This document shows, one piece after another, positions 22,171 through 33,429 of a stretch of DNA of 64,000 nucleotides. The stretch's first letter is position 1. Every line of letters starts with the position of its first letter. A program made the translations under genes and the position numbers. The stretch lies in assembly GCA_029931535.1 (NCBI GenBank), contig JAQPZY010001064.1:310001-374000 (forward strand), read 5' to 3'. Under the pieces are notes generated by a model that saw nothing but the letters and a program-made list of their open reading frames with translations, searched no databases and was not told the origin of the DNA. The DNA is from Margaritifera margaritifera. Taxonomy: Eukaryota; Mollusca; Bivalvia; Unionida; Margaritiferidae.

Positions 22171-22928
22171 ACTTTGAATTGTTTGACATTTTTAGCCTGC
22201 AGTGTGGGCATACTTGTTTTACAAACACAAACTGAGTTATAATTATTTCATTCTTGTATACTCTTATTATCCTGGCAAAGCCCTTCTTCAGTGCATGGTA
22301 ACCATATCTTCTTGGCATTTTGTCATAATGTTGATTGATTGAATGAATCATTTGAAGCAATTTGCAGACATGTTGTTTTCTTGACTTTGTTTTCAGACAT
22401 ATATTAATTTACTTGGATACCCTTTGACACATAGTTTGCCTGCTTCTTCAATTCTTAACTATCCAGTTTGTGCATCTGTTAAGTATCACTCTACACTGTC
22501 ATGATACAGCTTCATTTAGTTGATGCTGAGTTATTTATTTCGCTTGCTATCTCTTTCATATCATGTTGTTGCAGCAATTGAATCTATAAAGATGTTTTTT
22601 TTTTAAGTAAACACATTTCCTATTCATTATCATCATGCATTATGTTGTACATAATTGCAACAACTGTGTTATTCTATAAATTGTTTTACATCTATAATGT
22701 ACTTCTGTTATGAATATGTATTTACATTTGATGAAATTGAACTTACAAATTTTTTTTTGGCCCTTTTTAAAAGTTGTTTGAAACACATTCAAAAGAATGT
22801 ACTCATCAATGACCAATTAACGTTCGCAATAATATAATGTTCGAACATCAAATCCATGAATATGTTACAAACACAAGTACAAACATATGATTTAGATTTG
22901 ATTCATGGTTACATTTAAATATGATGAA

Positions 22929-22934
<6 letters not shown>
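22171..22934. other. AT-rich DNA, no gene seen
   Basis: No open frame with support. Several poly-T runs (for example 22593-22604 and 22751-22759). Confidence 0.4.

Positions 22935-22996
<62 letters not shown>
22935..22996. repeat. (TA)n microsatellite, ~31 units
   Basis: Uninterrupted TA dinucleotides. Confidence 0.95.
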
Positions 22997-22997
<1 letters not shown>

Positions 22998-23289
22998 CAC
23001 AGCTTTCAAGTTCCTGTACATTGCATTGTAAACTTAATTAATGAGTATGCAGGCAAGAGTTGTGGGGGGAAAAATCAAGATTGGTGACGCACATATACAT
23101 ACATGTGAACCTCCCGGCCGGGAGGGTTTTCCTCGAGATGAGGGGTGTCTCACATCACTCGCTGAAATCTCTCATCATGAAAAATTAAATTTTTTCCATT
23201 TTTTCACACCTTGTTTCCAGTGTAGTATATTGACAGTAATACTACATGTGATCACGTGACTGAACTGTCTTAAGCAGGGCAAGACAGTT

Positions 23290-23690
23290 CAGATGCAAAT
23301 TTCAAGCAGCATGAAACAATTAACATCCCTTTGATTTTGGTCGGCATGGTCGTTGGCTTCGGTGTTTGAAGTTTGTCAAGATGGATTATACTATGTGTGA
23401 TCAGAAGTAATTCTGAAAGGATTAAAGACATTAATTGATTATGGTTGGATTACTAAAGAGCTCAGTCAGCACAAAACAATTAACATTACTTTGATTCTCT
23501 CGAGGGTAGGCTCTGCTTCAGTGCTTAAAGTTGTCGAGATGGATTAGAGTCTATACTATATGTGATCAAAAGTAATTTGGACAGGATTAAAGATGTTGAT
23601 TAATTATGGTTGGATTACTAAAGAGCTAAAATGGCATAAAACAGGGTCGGTTTGGCTTCAGTGTTTAAAGTTTCTTGAGATTTCTAAGCA
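23290..23690 (+). repeat. ~160 bp tandem repeat, about 2.4 units
   Basis: AAAACAATTAACAT, TTTGATT, the GGCTTCGGTGTTT or GCTTCAGTGCTT phrase, AAGTT, GAGATGGATTA, GTGATCA(A/G)AAGTAATT, GGATTAAAGA and GGTTGGATTACTAAAGAGCT recur at 23311, 23467 and (part) 23634. Spacings are about 159 and 167 bp. Confidence 0.75.
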
Positions 23691-23734
23691 TGCATTATCT
23701 CCCAATGCTAAAACACCAAAATCTTAGCGACCAA

Positions 23735-24303
23735 AATGTCACAAAATTCAGTGATGAATGGGAAATGGGAATTTCAGTGGTTGGAATCAAGTTCAAAGGA
23801 CATGAATATACATTCTGCCCTTCCTGTAAAGCTGATTTTAAAATCTGCTAAGGGGCAAGAATGACATTATGTATCATGCAGAAACCCCATCACATAAAAG
23901 TACATTAAGTGCGACAACAAATATGCCATCACTGAAATCCATGTTTGCAGTTTCCGCATCAAATGTGGATAAATGTATATGTGCTGAGACACTGTTTGCC
24001 AACTTTATAGTTTATCATAAGCTCCCATTTCTGGTAGCAGATTATATTTTAGATCTAGTCAAAATAATGTGCCTTGACTTGGAAATCACACAAGAGTGTT
24101 CATACAAACAAACAAAAACTACTCACATAGTCCCCCAAACTTTGGGACCTCATTGGGGTAAGAAAGTTGATGACATGTGCCGCAATGAAAAATGTGCCAT
24201 TTCCATTGAAAATCCTTCTGCTTTTGAAGTCAAAACTCCAGACCAGATTTTGCAAATCTCCCAATTTGTCCTAGCTGACTTTGTTCTGTCACATGTATGC
24301 ATA
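23735..24303 (+). pseudogene. hAT-like transposase with BED-like zinc finger, truncated
   Basis: The first part reads EYTFCPSCKADFKIC, then a frameshift near 23850, then IMYHAETPSHKST. Together C-x2-C and H-x5-H give a BED-type finger as found at the start of hAT transposases. After it, ASNVDKCICAETLFANFIVY, HKLPFLVADYILDLVKIM and YKQTKTTHIVPQTLGPHWGK match the region before the DDE/RNase H fold of multicopy hAT-like proteins. The frame breaks off where the 24306 insertion begins, before any catalytic residue. It is N-terminal only and not functional. Confidence 0.7.
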
Positions 24304-24305
24304 TA

Positions 24306-26585
24306 CAGTACAGCTCACGTGATTTTTCGGAACCCCACGCATCGCGGTGGGGGTGGAGAGGATTAAGAAAAACCCCTCCACCATCACTCCACGCTCCCTC
24401 ACGGAGTTGTCGCGGAGAATAGCCCTGCACACCATGCTCCCTCGCGGAGTCGCATCCGATCACCACCGCGGAGTGGACGTGGTTTCGATAATATGGGCGT
24501 GGTTTACTGTTTATCACCCATGCAAGCAGAGGTTGAGACGGGGGAGGGGGGCCACCGATTTATCTACATCATTATCCTTCTTGGGAGCAATTTGCTAACT
24601 TTTTGATACTGAAAAAAACGTAGTAATTCAGTTAATTATAAATATTTCCTTGTTCTAACGAAGATAATGTATGATACATAGTGCCAAATCATATTTTAGA
24701 TGATGATAATGTAATGGCAATGCCTCGCAAACTGTATTAATACTACATTTTGCGCAAAATGTAATTTTTTTTTTCTTCAATACTATGTTATCTGAATCTA
24801 AACATGCATTCATATCCTTATTTCTTTTTCAGTAAACGCAATACAAAATTGTAATGATCATATGAAAGTTAGTGATATTGTACTACCTGCAATGAAAAGA
24901 ACGATAAACATCAAACAAATTAATAACAAAGCTGCAGTCATACCTGACTGAAGTGAAACAAAATCGCACAAGTTCCGATGGTTATTCCATGCATGAGTAC
25001 TCATTCACATATTGTACGTTTTTTCCTGACATCCAATCGCTTAAATAAAGCATTATTAAAATTTCACATCGTTATTTTATTTTAAACTGTACTAATTTGC
25101 ATTAATTACCAAAGTAGCGGTTTTTTTAAAAATCACAAATGGCCGCAAAAGGTCATCCTAGATACATGTAGTCGACACGTGCAAGTAACCTAGCACAAGT
25201 GAAGCCATCAGCACTGCTGATATTGACGTGTTAATTTCATGTGCTAACTGTAAACCTAAAAGTACAACAGCAGCGCTTCTGCGGGTTTGTTTTCTTTGCA
25301 TAGATCTGACAAACTTGCACATCCGATGAAATTAATGTTTAACTTTTTCTTTTCTTTTCGTTTTCCTATTGCATAATACAGAAAAATAAGATGAATAATT
25401 TTAGATCATTAACTCTTCTTAGTAAAGCCCCCCCCCCCCCCCCCCCCCCCCCCCCGCCCTCTCTCTCTCTCTCTCACATAAAATATGGAATCCAAATCAC
25501 TACTGCACAAGTTATCGTAAACTGAAATGTGGAAAAGTTTGCAAGTGGTAAGAAAAGTAATACTGTACTAGACATTATAGCGTAATAGAGGGGGAAAAAA
25601 AGAAACAAATTTTCCCGTCGGTGGTTGGAAATATAGTGACGATATGAACTACACACTATATGACATGGATAGAGGAGAGCTGTCATCGGTTGATAAATAA
25701 TAATATCGGTTATTTTATCCACAGAGAGAGAGAGAGACAAAGAGAGAGAGAGAGTAATATAAAGCATGTTTGTGTAATTTTACAAGCACATATAACCGGG
25801 GGGGGGGAGACTGCGTGTCTGACCGCTAAATTGTTTTGTCTGTATTGTTTTCTGTATTGTTGTATGTGAATACTGTACGTCTATATACTTCTATATCTTT
25901 ATCACCAAGTAAACTTAGCTTCAGATGAAATTATTGTTTTACTTTTTACTTCTTTGTTCGTTTCCTATCGCATACTATGCAAAATACAGAAAAATAATAA
26001 ATAAAATACCCCTCCCCACCTCTCTCTCATAAAATATGGAATCCAAAGCACTACTGCGCAAGTCATTGTAATATATTACTATTATAAACCTTTTTTTTTT
26101 TTTTTGTTGTACATGCTTCAGTAAGAGTTTAAGTATTCCATGATTGGCTAGCTTTCTTCAATTAGCGGCCTCATCATTCACACTAAGCCAAAAAGATGTT
26201 CCTGCCATTCAAGTTTTTCGTGATTCTGCTTATGTTTTGAAGAGTTTTTCACTAATGCGAGTTTCAAAAATAACGCTAAAATGCTTATTAATGTTAACCA
26301 AAGTTTTTCTTTTTCGCTGCTTGACATGTCGACATTTTTAGTCAGTCGTCAGAATTAAAATATTAAAATCTGACTGATTATAAATCTCAACGTACACAAA
26401 CTGAAATCTGGAAACGTTCAGTAGTGGTAAAGGTAAAAAAGTAATAAAGTGCTAGACATTATAGCGTTATGGAGCAAAAAAGAAAGAAATGTTCCCACCA
26501 CAGCACCGGAACTCCCGAGCACGTGCTCTAAAGTCGTGTGTGTGTTCATGGGCATCCGCAGGAATTTTCGGGGGGGGGGGGGATA

Positions 26586-26620
<35 letters not shown>

Positions 26621-27992
26621 TCAGGGCGGGACGAGGCACAGAAACACGCTCAATAACCAAAGGCTCTAACAGTCACAAACAGGAAACTGTATTCTTTAAT
26701 ATCTGCGTAAAAATAATTAAAAGAGTATATTTTATATTTATATTTTCGCCGTACAAAAATGAGCAAATAATAGGATACAAGTGAAGACAATACATCCATG
26801 CAAAATGCTCTAAACTTGTTGGAAATTAAAATCTCAGAACATCTCAGACTTTAGAATTTTCCATATTATTTTTCATTTCGGTAATAAGCCGAGTTCAGAT
26901 TAATTACTAACAATTATCAAACTTCCGTTGTTAATGGTGGGACCAGACCATAATTGCGGCTGTAAAGTACAACGCGCCAAATCAGATGGCTTCGTGTCAT
27001 AAAAACAGACTGTTCCCAAGCTGAAACTTACATCATCCTTTGATGCACACCCTTGTTAATATTTTACAACAGTGTTCACAATGGTCACTGCCTTGATTTC
27101 TGTAGAACATCCGCTGAAGTCAAGTCTTTATTAGGGAGAGACAATTGAATTTTCCAACCGTGGGGGGTGGGGGGGGGGTGGAAATGCATGAAAACAATTG
27201 TCTTTCTCTGATTTTTGTAACAGACATTAATCCGTTCCATATTTCACTTAAAATAAATAAATAAATACTGTGATGAAAGAACAAAAAATATCCCGGTCGA
27301 TAAAAAACAACATATAAACCCCGTATATTAAATGGTCAGTCCCTTACAGCACACATGCAGTCATAATATTCAGCCTCGTGACTCTACTATTACTGCTTAA
27401 AGACTAAGCACGCGGTTTGCATTTCAGTGTAAATTCAGTGTTTTAGGTTTGTTGTTGTGTGTGTGTGGGGGGGGGGTAAGCAGAAGCGGATGTCAATTTG
27501 GATTTTAATTGTCCATATCTCAGAGAATTACTTTCCTTTGGAACAAAATGATAAATTTATTCTGTTTGAGAGGCTCAGCAATGTGTACTTCTCGTCAAGT
27601 CAGTGCATAAGTTTGTTCATATTTCTTTGAAATAAATTAAAATCATAAACTTATTGCAAAAGAAGTCGATCAACCTTTTATAAACAGTAATGTGTATTGA
27701 ATATACAAGACTTTTGAAATTATTTTTTTATTGTCCAAATATATGATCGAAATAAAAACGACTGATTCTTCAGATGGTATCCAGTTGTAAATCACTCTTG
27801 ACGTCTCAGTCTTTCCATAGGTGGTCTTCATTCATTGGCTGTTCAGATGTCAATCAGTAATGTCGACTAGCCCCTCCACGGTGGAGTTTATATCGGCATG
27901 CCTGCCGAAACGCGGTGGTGATTTGTAGGTATTTATGCCAATTTATGCCTCCACCGCGATGCGTGGGGTTCCGAAAAATCACGTGAGCTGTA

Positions 27993-27995
<3 letters not shown>
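24306..27995. mobile_element. 3.7 kb element with 45-50 bp perfect inverted ends, TA flanks
   Basis: The 50 bp at 24301-24350 are the exact reverse complement of 27951-28000. Excluding flanking TA bases the element starts CAGTACAGCTCACGTG and ends CACGTGAGCTGTACTG. TA on both sides suggests insertion into TA, as in Tc1/mariner-type elements, though the dinucleotide-rich flank hides the exact duplication length. It interrupts a hAT transposase remnant. Both ends are GC-rich with repeated CACCGCG/CGCGGTGG motifs (24344, 24462, 27912, 27951) and a palindrome CTCCACGGTGGAG (27873), unlike the AT-rich interior. No transposase frame was recognised inside, so it looks non-autonomous or a composite. 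Confidence 0.75.
25310..26500 (+). repeat. Diverged direct duplication inside the 24306-27995 element
   Basis: Block A (25318-25625) and block B (25915-26495) share, in order, GATGAAATTA, TTTCGTTTTCCTAT or GTTCGTTTCCTAT, GCATA, ACAGAAAAATAA, CTCTCTC, ATAAAATATGGAATCCAAA, CACTACTGC, CAAGT, AACTGAAAT, GTGG, GCTAGACATTATAGCGT or similar. Block B is longer because 26055-26395 is inserted relative to A. Poly-C/(TC)n at 25429-25475 and (GA)n at 25724-25753 lie in or next to block A. Confidence 0.7.

Positions 27996-28077
<82 letters not shown>
27996..28077. repeat. (TA)n microsatellite abutting the inverted end
   Basis: About 41 TA units begin immediately after the right inverted end of the 24306-27995 element. 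Confidence 0.95.
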
Positions 28078-28079
<2 letters not shown>

Positions 28080-28826
28080 GAAAGAGAGAGGTGAACAAAA
28101 TAAGGCAGTGAAGTCAAGAGAAAAGCAGAGGGATAGTGTTTGGTGTGGTCTGTTCAGTAAACTTGTAACTGTAGACATAAAGGAACAAAAAGTAATGTTA
28201 TGTAATCTTTTTGTGTTAATTACAGGTTTTTCATTTACTTTTGTTGCTTAATATTTGTTTTGCTGTGTAACGTTCATAGTCAGATGAAAGAGTTATCAGA
28301 ATCTGTTAATATTCATTACTTATAGTTGTAGTATCAGATAATGAGATGTAGTATCAGTTAATGAGGCACAGCCATGTGTAATTGGAGTTTGAGATGCATT
28401 TAAAGGTCAGAGATGCTGCCAGGGCACATGAATTGCGCAAAATTTGTACGAATTCACGCACTTGTAAAGCAGTGATGCGCGAGAACTCCCGCAAATTAGT
28501 TTAAAGTCGTGCATATAAAAATGTACTCTGCACAGTAAACAATTTTTATTTAACTGTTAACCTTTAAAGTGCTTGTCGTGGCATAAGTTGCGCTGACAGT
28601 AGAGGTCTCGTAGTGCTTGTGTCGTCATCTGTTTTTTTTTTGTTTTGTTTTTTTTTCGGTAGGCAACTGTTTGTACATCAGAGTACTTGGGCTTGACATG
28701 AACGGTTGTTACTAAATTTGATTGGCATATTGGGCCCTGGAACAAGCATTGTCGAGGTTGAACCTTGCATTTATGAAGGAAGTTTTACAAATGTGTGTTT
28801 AAAGTAAGGGCTCCTAGAAAACTAAA

Positions 28827-29115
28827 ATGGCTGACTCCCAACATTGTTGATTATCAGATGACGATTTCATTCAGCAAATACTGGCTAATGATAGTGATGA
28901 TGACAATGATTTTTAAAGTTTTGAAGTATATTGGATTAATGGAGCCCGGAAAGTGTTACTGGAAATACCAGTGAGTAATTTTGAACCCAAAAATGATGTT
29001 GAATACGAGTCCGATGTACATGCTGGGTGGACAAAAACAGACAGCATGCCAGTCAACCCCATATTAAGCAGTAGTTTGAAAATAAACGCAGAAAAGGCAG
29101 AATACCAAGCCTAAT
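28827..29115 (+). pseudogene. Putative transposase N-terminal scrap
   Basis: ATG at 28827 opens MADSQHC, a stop, then SDDDFIQQILANDSDDDND, another stop, then SFEVYWINGARKVLLEIP and continuing. An acidic N-terminus near the left end fits a transposase start, but there is no domain I can name. Confidence 0.35.
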
Positions 29116-29469
29116 TAAAATACAGGCAATTTAAAAGTAGTGCATTTTTCATTTCTTTTCTCAAACAATTCGGCCTTGAGGGATTTGTGCTACAAAACTG
29201 TATAGCACTCTAAGGGTTAAGATAAATTGAATAAATACGAATCTAAAAAGAAATTAAAAAGGGAGGACATTTATTTTTGATCAAAATACCTCTGTCTGAA
29301 TAAGCAGACTATGACATTGATGGACTTAATATCCTAATACGACATTGTTGAACAGATAAGAAATCGGGCATAGTATTCAGCAAAGCACTGATTTAATAAA
29401 GAGTGAAACTTTGGCAGAACTCCTGTTAGTGAAAAATGTTATTTTGGAGCAGAGATATCCAAGAGACGG

Positions 29470-29750
29470 TACCTATGAGCTGTTGAAAATTGTACATAAC
29501 AACCATAAAGAACAGTTTTCCAACTTGTTCAAGCTGGCTTAGCTAGCTATGCATATGTGAAAGGGGATTCTCAGCACAGAACAATATTCATACACAGATA
29601 AGGAACAAATTAAACTGATTAAACAAAATGATCAACAGATTAATGCTTATACAACTAGAGGAGACATCTTTTGAGGATTTTGATTTTAATAGAGCTCTAA
29701 CAAAGTGGAGCAGGAAGAAAGAAAGAGACCGATATTTATGTGTTATGTAA
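29470..29750 (+). pseudogene. hAT transposase C-terminal dimerisation region
   Basis: Reading across two frames: NLFKLA at about 29520, CERGFSAQNNIHTQIRN from 29556, a stop after KLN, then MINRLMLIQLE, FEDFDFNRALTKWSRKKER and a TAA at 29748. CERGFS, the N.I.T..RN..L pattern and the FDF..A...W phrase are typical of the hAT C-terminal dimerisation domain. At least one frameshift and two stops are present. Confidence 0.75.
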
Positions 29751-29869
29751 ATATTGAACTATGGCCGTTTCCTCCTCCCCCTCATTTTTGTTTCTACTCC
29801 CCCCTTATTTTGGTGACAAGGGGTGATCTCCCCTCTTTTAGATAAAATCCTGGCAGCATCTCTGAAGGT

Positions 29870-30050
29870 TGAAAGCCTTAAAGTCTGTAAGACCTTGGGT
29901 CAGACTAATTAGAGTCATGTTACAGAATGTTGAGAATGCTTGTGATGTACATCATTTACTTTATAATCTCCTACATGTACCTTTATATTCAGTTAATAGT
30001 TTTGTCTGTAACTAATAAAAAGTAGTATAGAGAATAACTTTTGTTTGTTC
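29870..30050. other. Short unassigned spacer
   Basis: AT-rich; no repeat or frame found between the hAT end and the 3' end of the minus-strand LINE. Confidence 0.4.
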
Positions 30051-30059
30051 CTTCATACT

Positions 30060-30985
30060 GACACAGTAATAATCTCAGAGAAAGCTCATTTTTTGTGTTA
30101 TTAAAGAACCTGCATTCAAAAAGAAAACGGTCATTTCCTATTGGAAATCCACATGATAAGTGACAAGATTACATCTAAATAAATCATAATTTAGTGAACT
30201 GCGTATGTGTCTTAATTGGCTTAATAGCACAGAAGTTTGCCTATTACCAAATGCTAAATAAGCGAGGGCAGAAATTTTTGTTTTGAAGTTTAGTATAGAT
30301 AAACAGTTTCTTGTGGCAGATCGTTCCATGAGTTGATAAGTGTCTGTATATATGATTGTTTGAACAGAAAAGGCTCTACATCAATATTGAATGATATTGT
30401 TTGAGTTTCTCAGATCATAAGACAAGATGTGAGTAAATAAGTATAATCTGTTGACTGGTTATTGATAATTTTATAAAAACGAGATTTTTTGTTTCACCAT
30501 TCTGCAGGAGTAAGCCATCCAGTTTTAAAATAAAGTGTTTCTCTGCTTGCAAATTTTGGTAGTCCAGAGACTAATGTCTGCTTCAAGTTGTAACTTTTCA
30601 ACGCTTTTCAGAATCTGAGTTCATTGGGAAGACTAATTTCAGATGCATATTCCAGAATTGGGCAAATGTAGGTTAAATAATTATTTGTTCAGGTTATGTT
30701 GTGATGATACATATTTAAACTTCTTCAGTTGTCCAATAGATGAGGAATGAATTATAGAATCAGTTTTTTTGCTCCAAGAACCATTTGATGATAAAATGAT
30801 GTAACAAAACGAATCTCTTCACCTAAAAATTTTCAAGGTCGGTAATGCATTCAACTTCCATTTTGGTGAAAAGGATGCATTCTGTTTCAGATGAATTAAA
30901 ATTTACAAGCGAGAGATTTACCCAATCCGGTAATTTTTTAAGATCATTTAATACGCTCTGAATGAAAAGCATGTCCAGCGATATA
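30060..30985 (-). pseudogene. LINE reverse transcriptase C-terminal half and tail
   Basis: Directly after the insertion the minus strand resumes ISLDMLFIQSVLNDLKKLPDW and SLVNFNSSETECILF, the region after the FADD box. Further on come GQLKKFKY and, at 30245-30145, LLSQLRHIRSSLNYDLFRCN, a C-terminal phrase common in mollusc LINE proteins. Multiple stops. A frame of 63 codons at 30138-30329 is the longest intact piece. Confidence 0.75.
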
Positions 30986-30993
30986 TATTGTAA

Positions 30994-32693
30994 ACATACT
31001 TGCCATATTCCTAGACATTCTTGGATGGTTTCTGAGACTCAAAAAGTGTGTTTTGGGGTCCCAAGAGGGGTCAATGCACGTGACCCTCCAAAAGTGACAT
31101 CATCCAAATGAGAATAAGTTATCTTTTCAAATCGGCCTTTAGCAAATGACTGGAAATTCAAATCTGAATAAAAGAAAATACCATTTGTTTTCTCTGAAGC
31201 ATTTAATATACTTTTAAAAAAATTTAAAGAAAAGAAAAAATGTTAAACTTATAATTGTCAAATAACATCACCACAAACATGGTCACAACCTCACAGACAT
31301 TACATACAAAAATACACCAAGTTACTGTCTTTAAAATCCATTGGACAGTGGAATGTAGTTTTAATTATATGTAGTCTTTGCTGCTTTCAGTAGTTGGTCT
31401 GACAGTAATGCAATTGTCATTTGTGTTCACAATATGCTTATACTTTTCCTTCGCGAATGTGCATCCACATCAATGTTGGCGCAAGCAATGGCCAAAGTCG
31501 CTAAAAGTGATAAAACCTGTAAGATGACAATGAATATCCATTTCAGACCAATGAATATGGCAATGAAAACATTTAAGGTTTGTAGTAGTCGGCCGAGTTT
31601 GCTAAAGTCTTTGATCGCCGCTATTATAATGTATTTTCGAGGTTAAATTCACTCCTATGGCAGTGGAGATTTAATTTATTTTCTGGCTGAATTCATGAAA
31701 AATGGTACCAATTTATGCAAATACACAGTGTGTCATTTGATTAATGATTTAATACTTTTATATTATTACAATTCCATGGTGCAGTTCATTTCAGGTTAAC
31801 CAGATATTCAAACATGTTGATGTTTTCACGAGTTACTTGACCACATGATAAAGCGTTTATTGCAATCGTGTCCAAGGAAAATACGAGGAAGTTAAGGTGG
31901 GAAAACTGTCGAAGCAAATACGATTATCTCATTTTTTTTTATAGCACTTCTAGTGGATTATGTACTACAATATTCCTTTGTCCCTTTAAAATGTTAAAAT
32001 GTCCCCCAATTCTAGAGGGTGAGGGACACAGTGTCACCCGACCTTTGGATCCTAGGTGCAACACTGCATTAGAGATTGAATGTTGCTGTTGTTCATCCTA
32101 CCAAAAATAATCATGTATTGAATTTTATATATGGAGTAAAAATCTGACTTCAAAGAATCACAAACTTTAATAAAGATGTCTTCAACATTCTCATTAATGA
32201 AGTCAGTGATGTGTATTTAATAGCATTTATTTCTGAACGCACATCTGTTTGATGTACTTAACTTCAGACAAATTGGGTTGTTCCACTTAGTTTACTTTAC
32301 CTATGCTAATTAGCCTAATGGGCTCTCCCTCAGCAGTGCTCAAAGGATTTGACATGACACATCACCCGAGCTATTGTCAGCCAGTTCAGAAAAAACTGAA
32401 AGGTGTCTGTTTATCGCTGACCGCCTTACCCTTTAATTGCCTCTAAAACATCTGTATCAACTACCCCGTGGATAGATTTACATGAGCTCAGAGCAAGACT
32501 TTATACTGTTTATACATACCACAGATTATGGGCATATATCATTGTGATCAAGAAATGTACTTTTTTTGTTGGAATTTTTTTTTCCCTGCTAAAATTGATG
32601 AAAATCGTGTTTTTTGAAACACGACCGTGTCGGGGGGTTTGGGAGTCCAAAATCGTGTTTTTCGCAAGACACGTCGAGTTATGGCATGTATGT
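30994..32693. mobile_element. 1.7 kb element with 13 bp TIRs and GTAA duplication
   Basis: ACATACTTGCCAT at 30994-31006 is inverted (12 of 13) as ATGGCATGTATGT at 32681-32693. GTAA stands on both sides (30990-30993 and 32694-32697). Removing it rejoins the LINE reverse transcriptase at the FADD box, which is independent proof that it is an insertion. Both subterminal regions contain runs such as GTTTTGGGGTCCC (left) and GGGGGGTTTGGGAGTCC (right). Inside I see only a 70-codon frame (31434-31646) with no known domain. The superfamily is unclear. Confidence 0.75.
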
Positions 32694-32729
32694 GTAAAAA
32701 GGAATTAGCTAAAACAATCTAATCGGTGA

Positions 32730-33425
32730 TTTTAAACTTGGCTATGTCAATAATGTATACAAGACAAGGTGGAGGCCTAATACTGATCCTTGAGGTACAC
32801 TTGCTGTGAGATGTCCAAGGTTTCAGAATTTGTTTTATACCATAACTTTCAGATTTTTGTTAATTTCATTACTTATAAAAATTAGTATTAATTATACTAA
32901 TTATATTAATCCCCTATGCCACACTCTATCAAAAGCTTTGGATACATCACAGAATATAATCCACAAAACTTCACTTTGGTCAATTGCATTGCAGATGTTA
33001 TGATAGATATCTCGGAGCTGATATGTGGTTGAATGACCAGGTATATATTGCCAGATTGATATTTGTAAAGAAAATCATTTTCATAAAAATAATTATACAT
33101 ATATTTAAAAACCAATCTTTCGAAAATTTTGATAATGTTGCTCAAAAGGGATATGGATTTATTGTTGAACAGAATCAATTTTTTTATCTTTCCTGAATAT
33201 TAGCAGCACATTGGCCATTTTCCATTGATTTGGATATTTTTGTAAATTTAATGTCATTAAAATGTAGCACTAGTAGTTTGAAAATTGAAAATTTCATTTT
33301 TTTAAGTATGAAGCTGCATATATTGCCTGCACCAGAAGCTTTGTTATTATGTTGTGTCGTAATTGTGTCTACAAGAATAGAAGTGGTACTTTATTTAGAA
33401 AAGTACCAAAGAGGACATGAGTGAA
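32730..33425 (-). pseudogene. LINE reverse transcriptase, N-terminal half
   Basis: The minus strand shows NNKASGAGNI (expected NKASGPDxI) near 33350, WKMANVLLIFRK near 33215, SISLLSNIIKIFERLVFKYM at 33160-33100, YKYQSG near 33065 and, after a frameshift, a read toward FCDVSKAFDRVWH (RT motif A). VPQGSVLG (motif B region) lies near 32795. These are RT domains 0-4 in order. The frame ends where the 30994-32693 element is inserted. Confidence 0.8.
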
Positions 33426-33429
33426 ATAT

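Larger units (their letters stand above)
23104..24303 (+). mobile_element. hAT-like element, left part
   Basis: The left side begins at the phrase GTGAACCTCCC followed by a hairpin (CCTCCCGGCCGGGAGG, a perfect 16 bp palindrome, 23109-23124) and is shared with 60195-60490 in the same order (palindrome, GGTGTCT, CATCACTC, TGAAATCT, TGTAGTATATT, GCAAGACA, AACAATTAACATCCCTTTGA, GAGATGGATTATACT). It leads into a transposase with a BED-like finger. A fragment at 62418-62505 matches its last 85 bp before the 24306 break. The right end is not found, since a different element is inserted at 24306. Confidence 0.55.
28408..29864 (+). mobile_element. Internally deleted hAT transposon
   Basis: CAGAGATGCTGCCAGG at 28408-28423 is the exact inverse of CCTGGCAGCATCTCTG at 29849-29864. 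AAGGT precedes the left end (28403-28407) and follows the right end (29865-29869); only 5 bp match, fewer than the usual 8 of hAT. The interior carries an acidic N-terminal scrap and a clear hAT dimerisation region, with the catalytic middle missing. Length 1457 bp. Confidence 0.8.
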
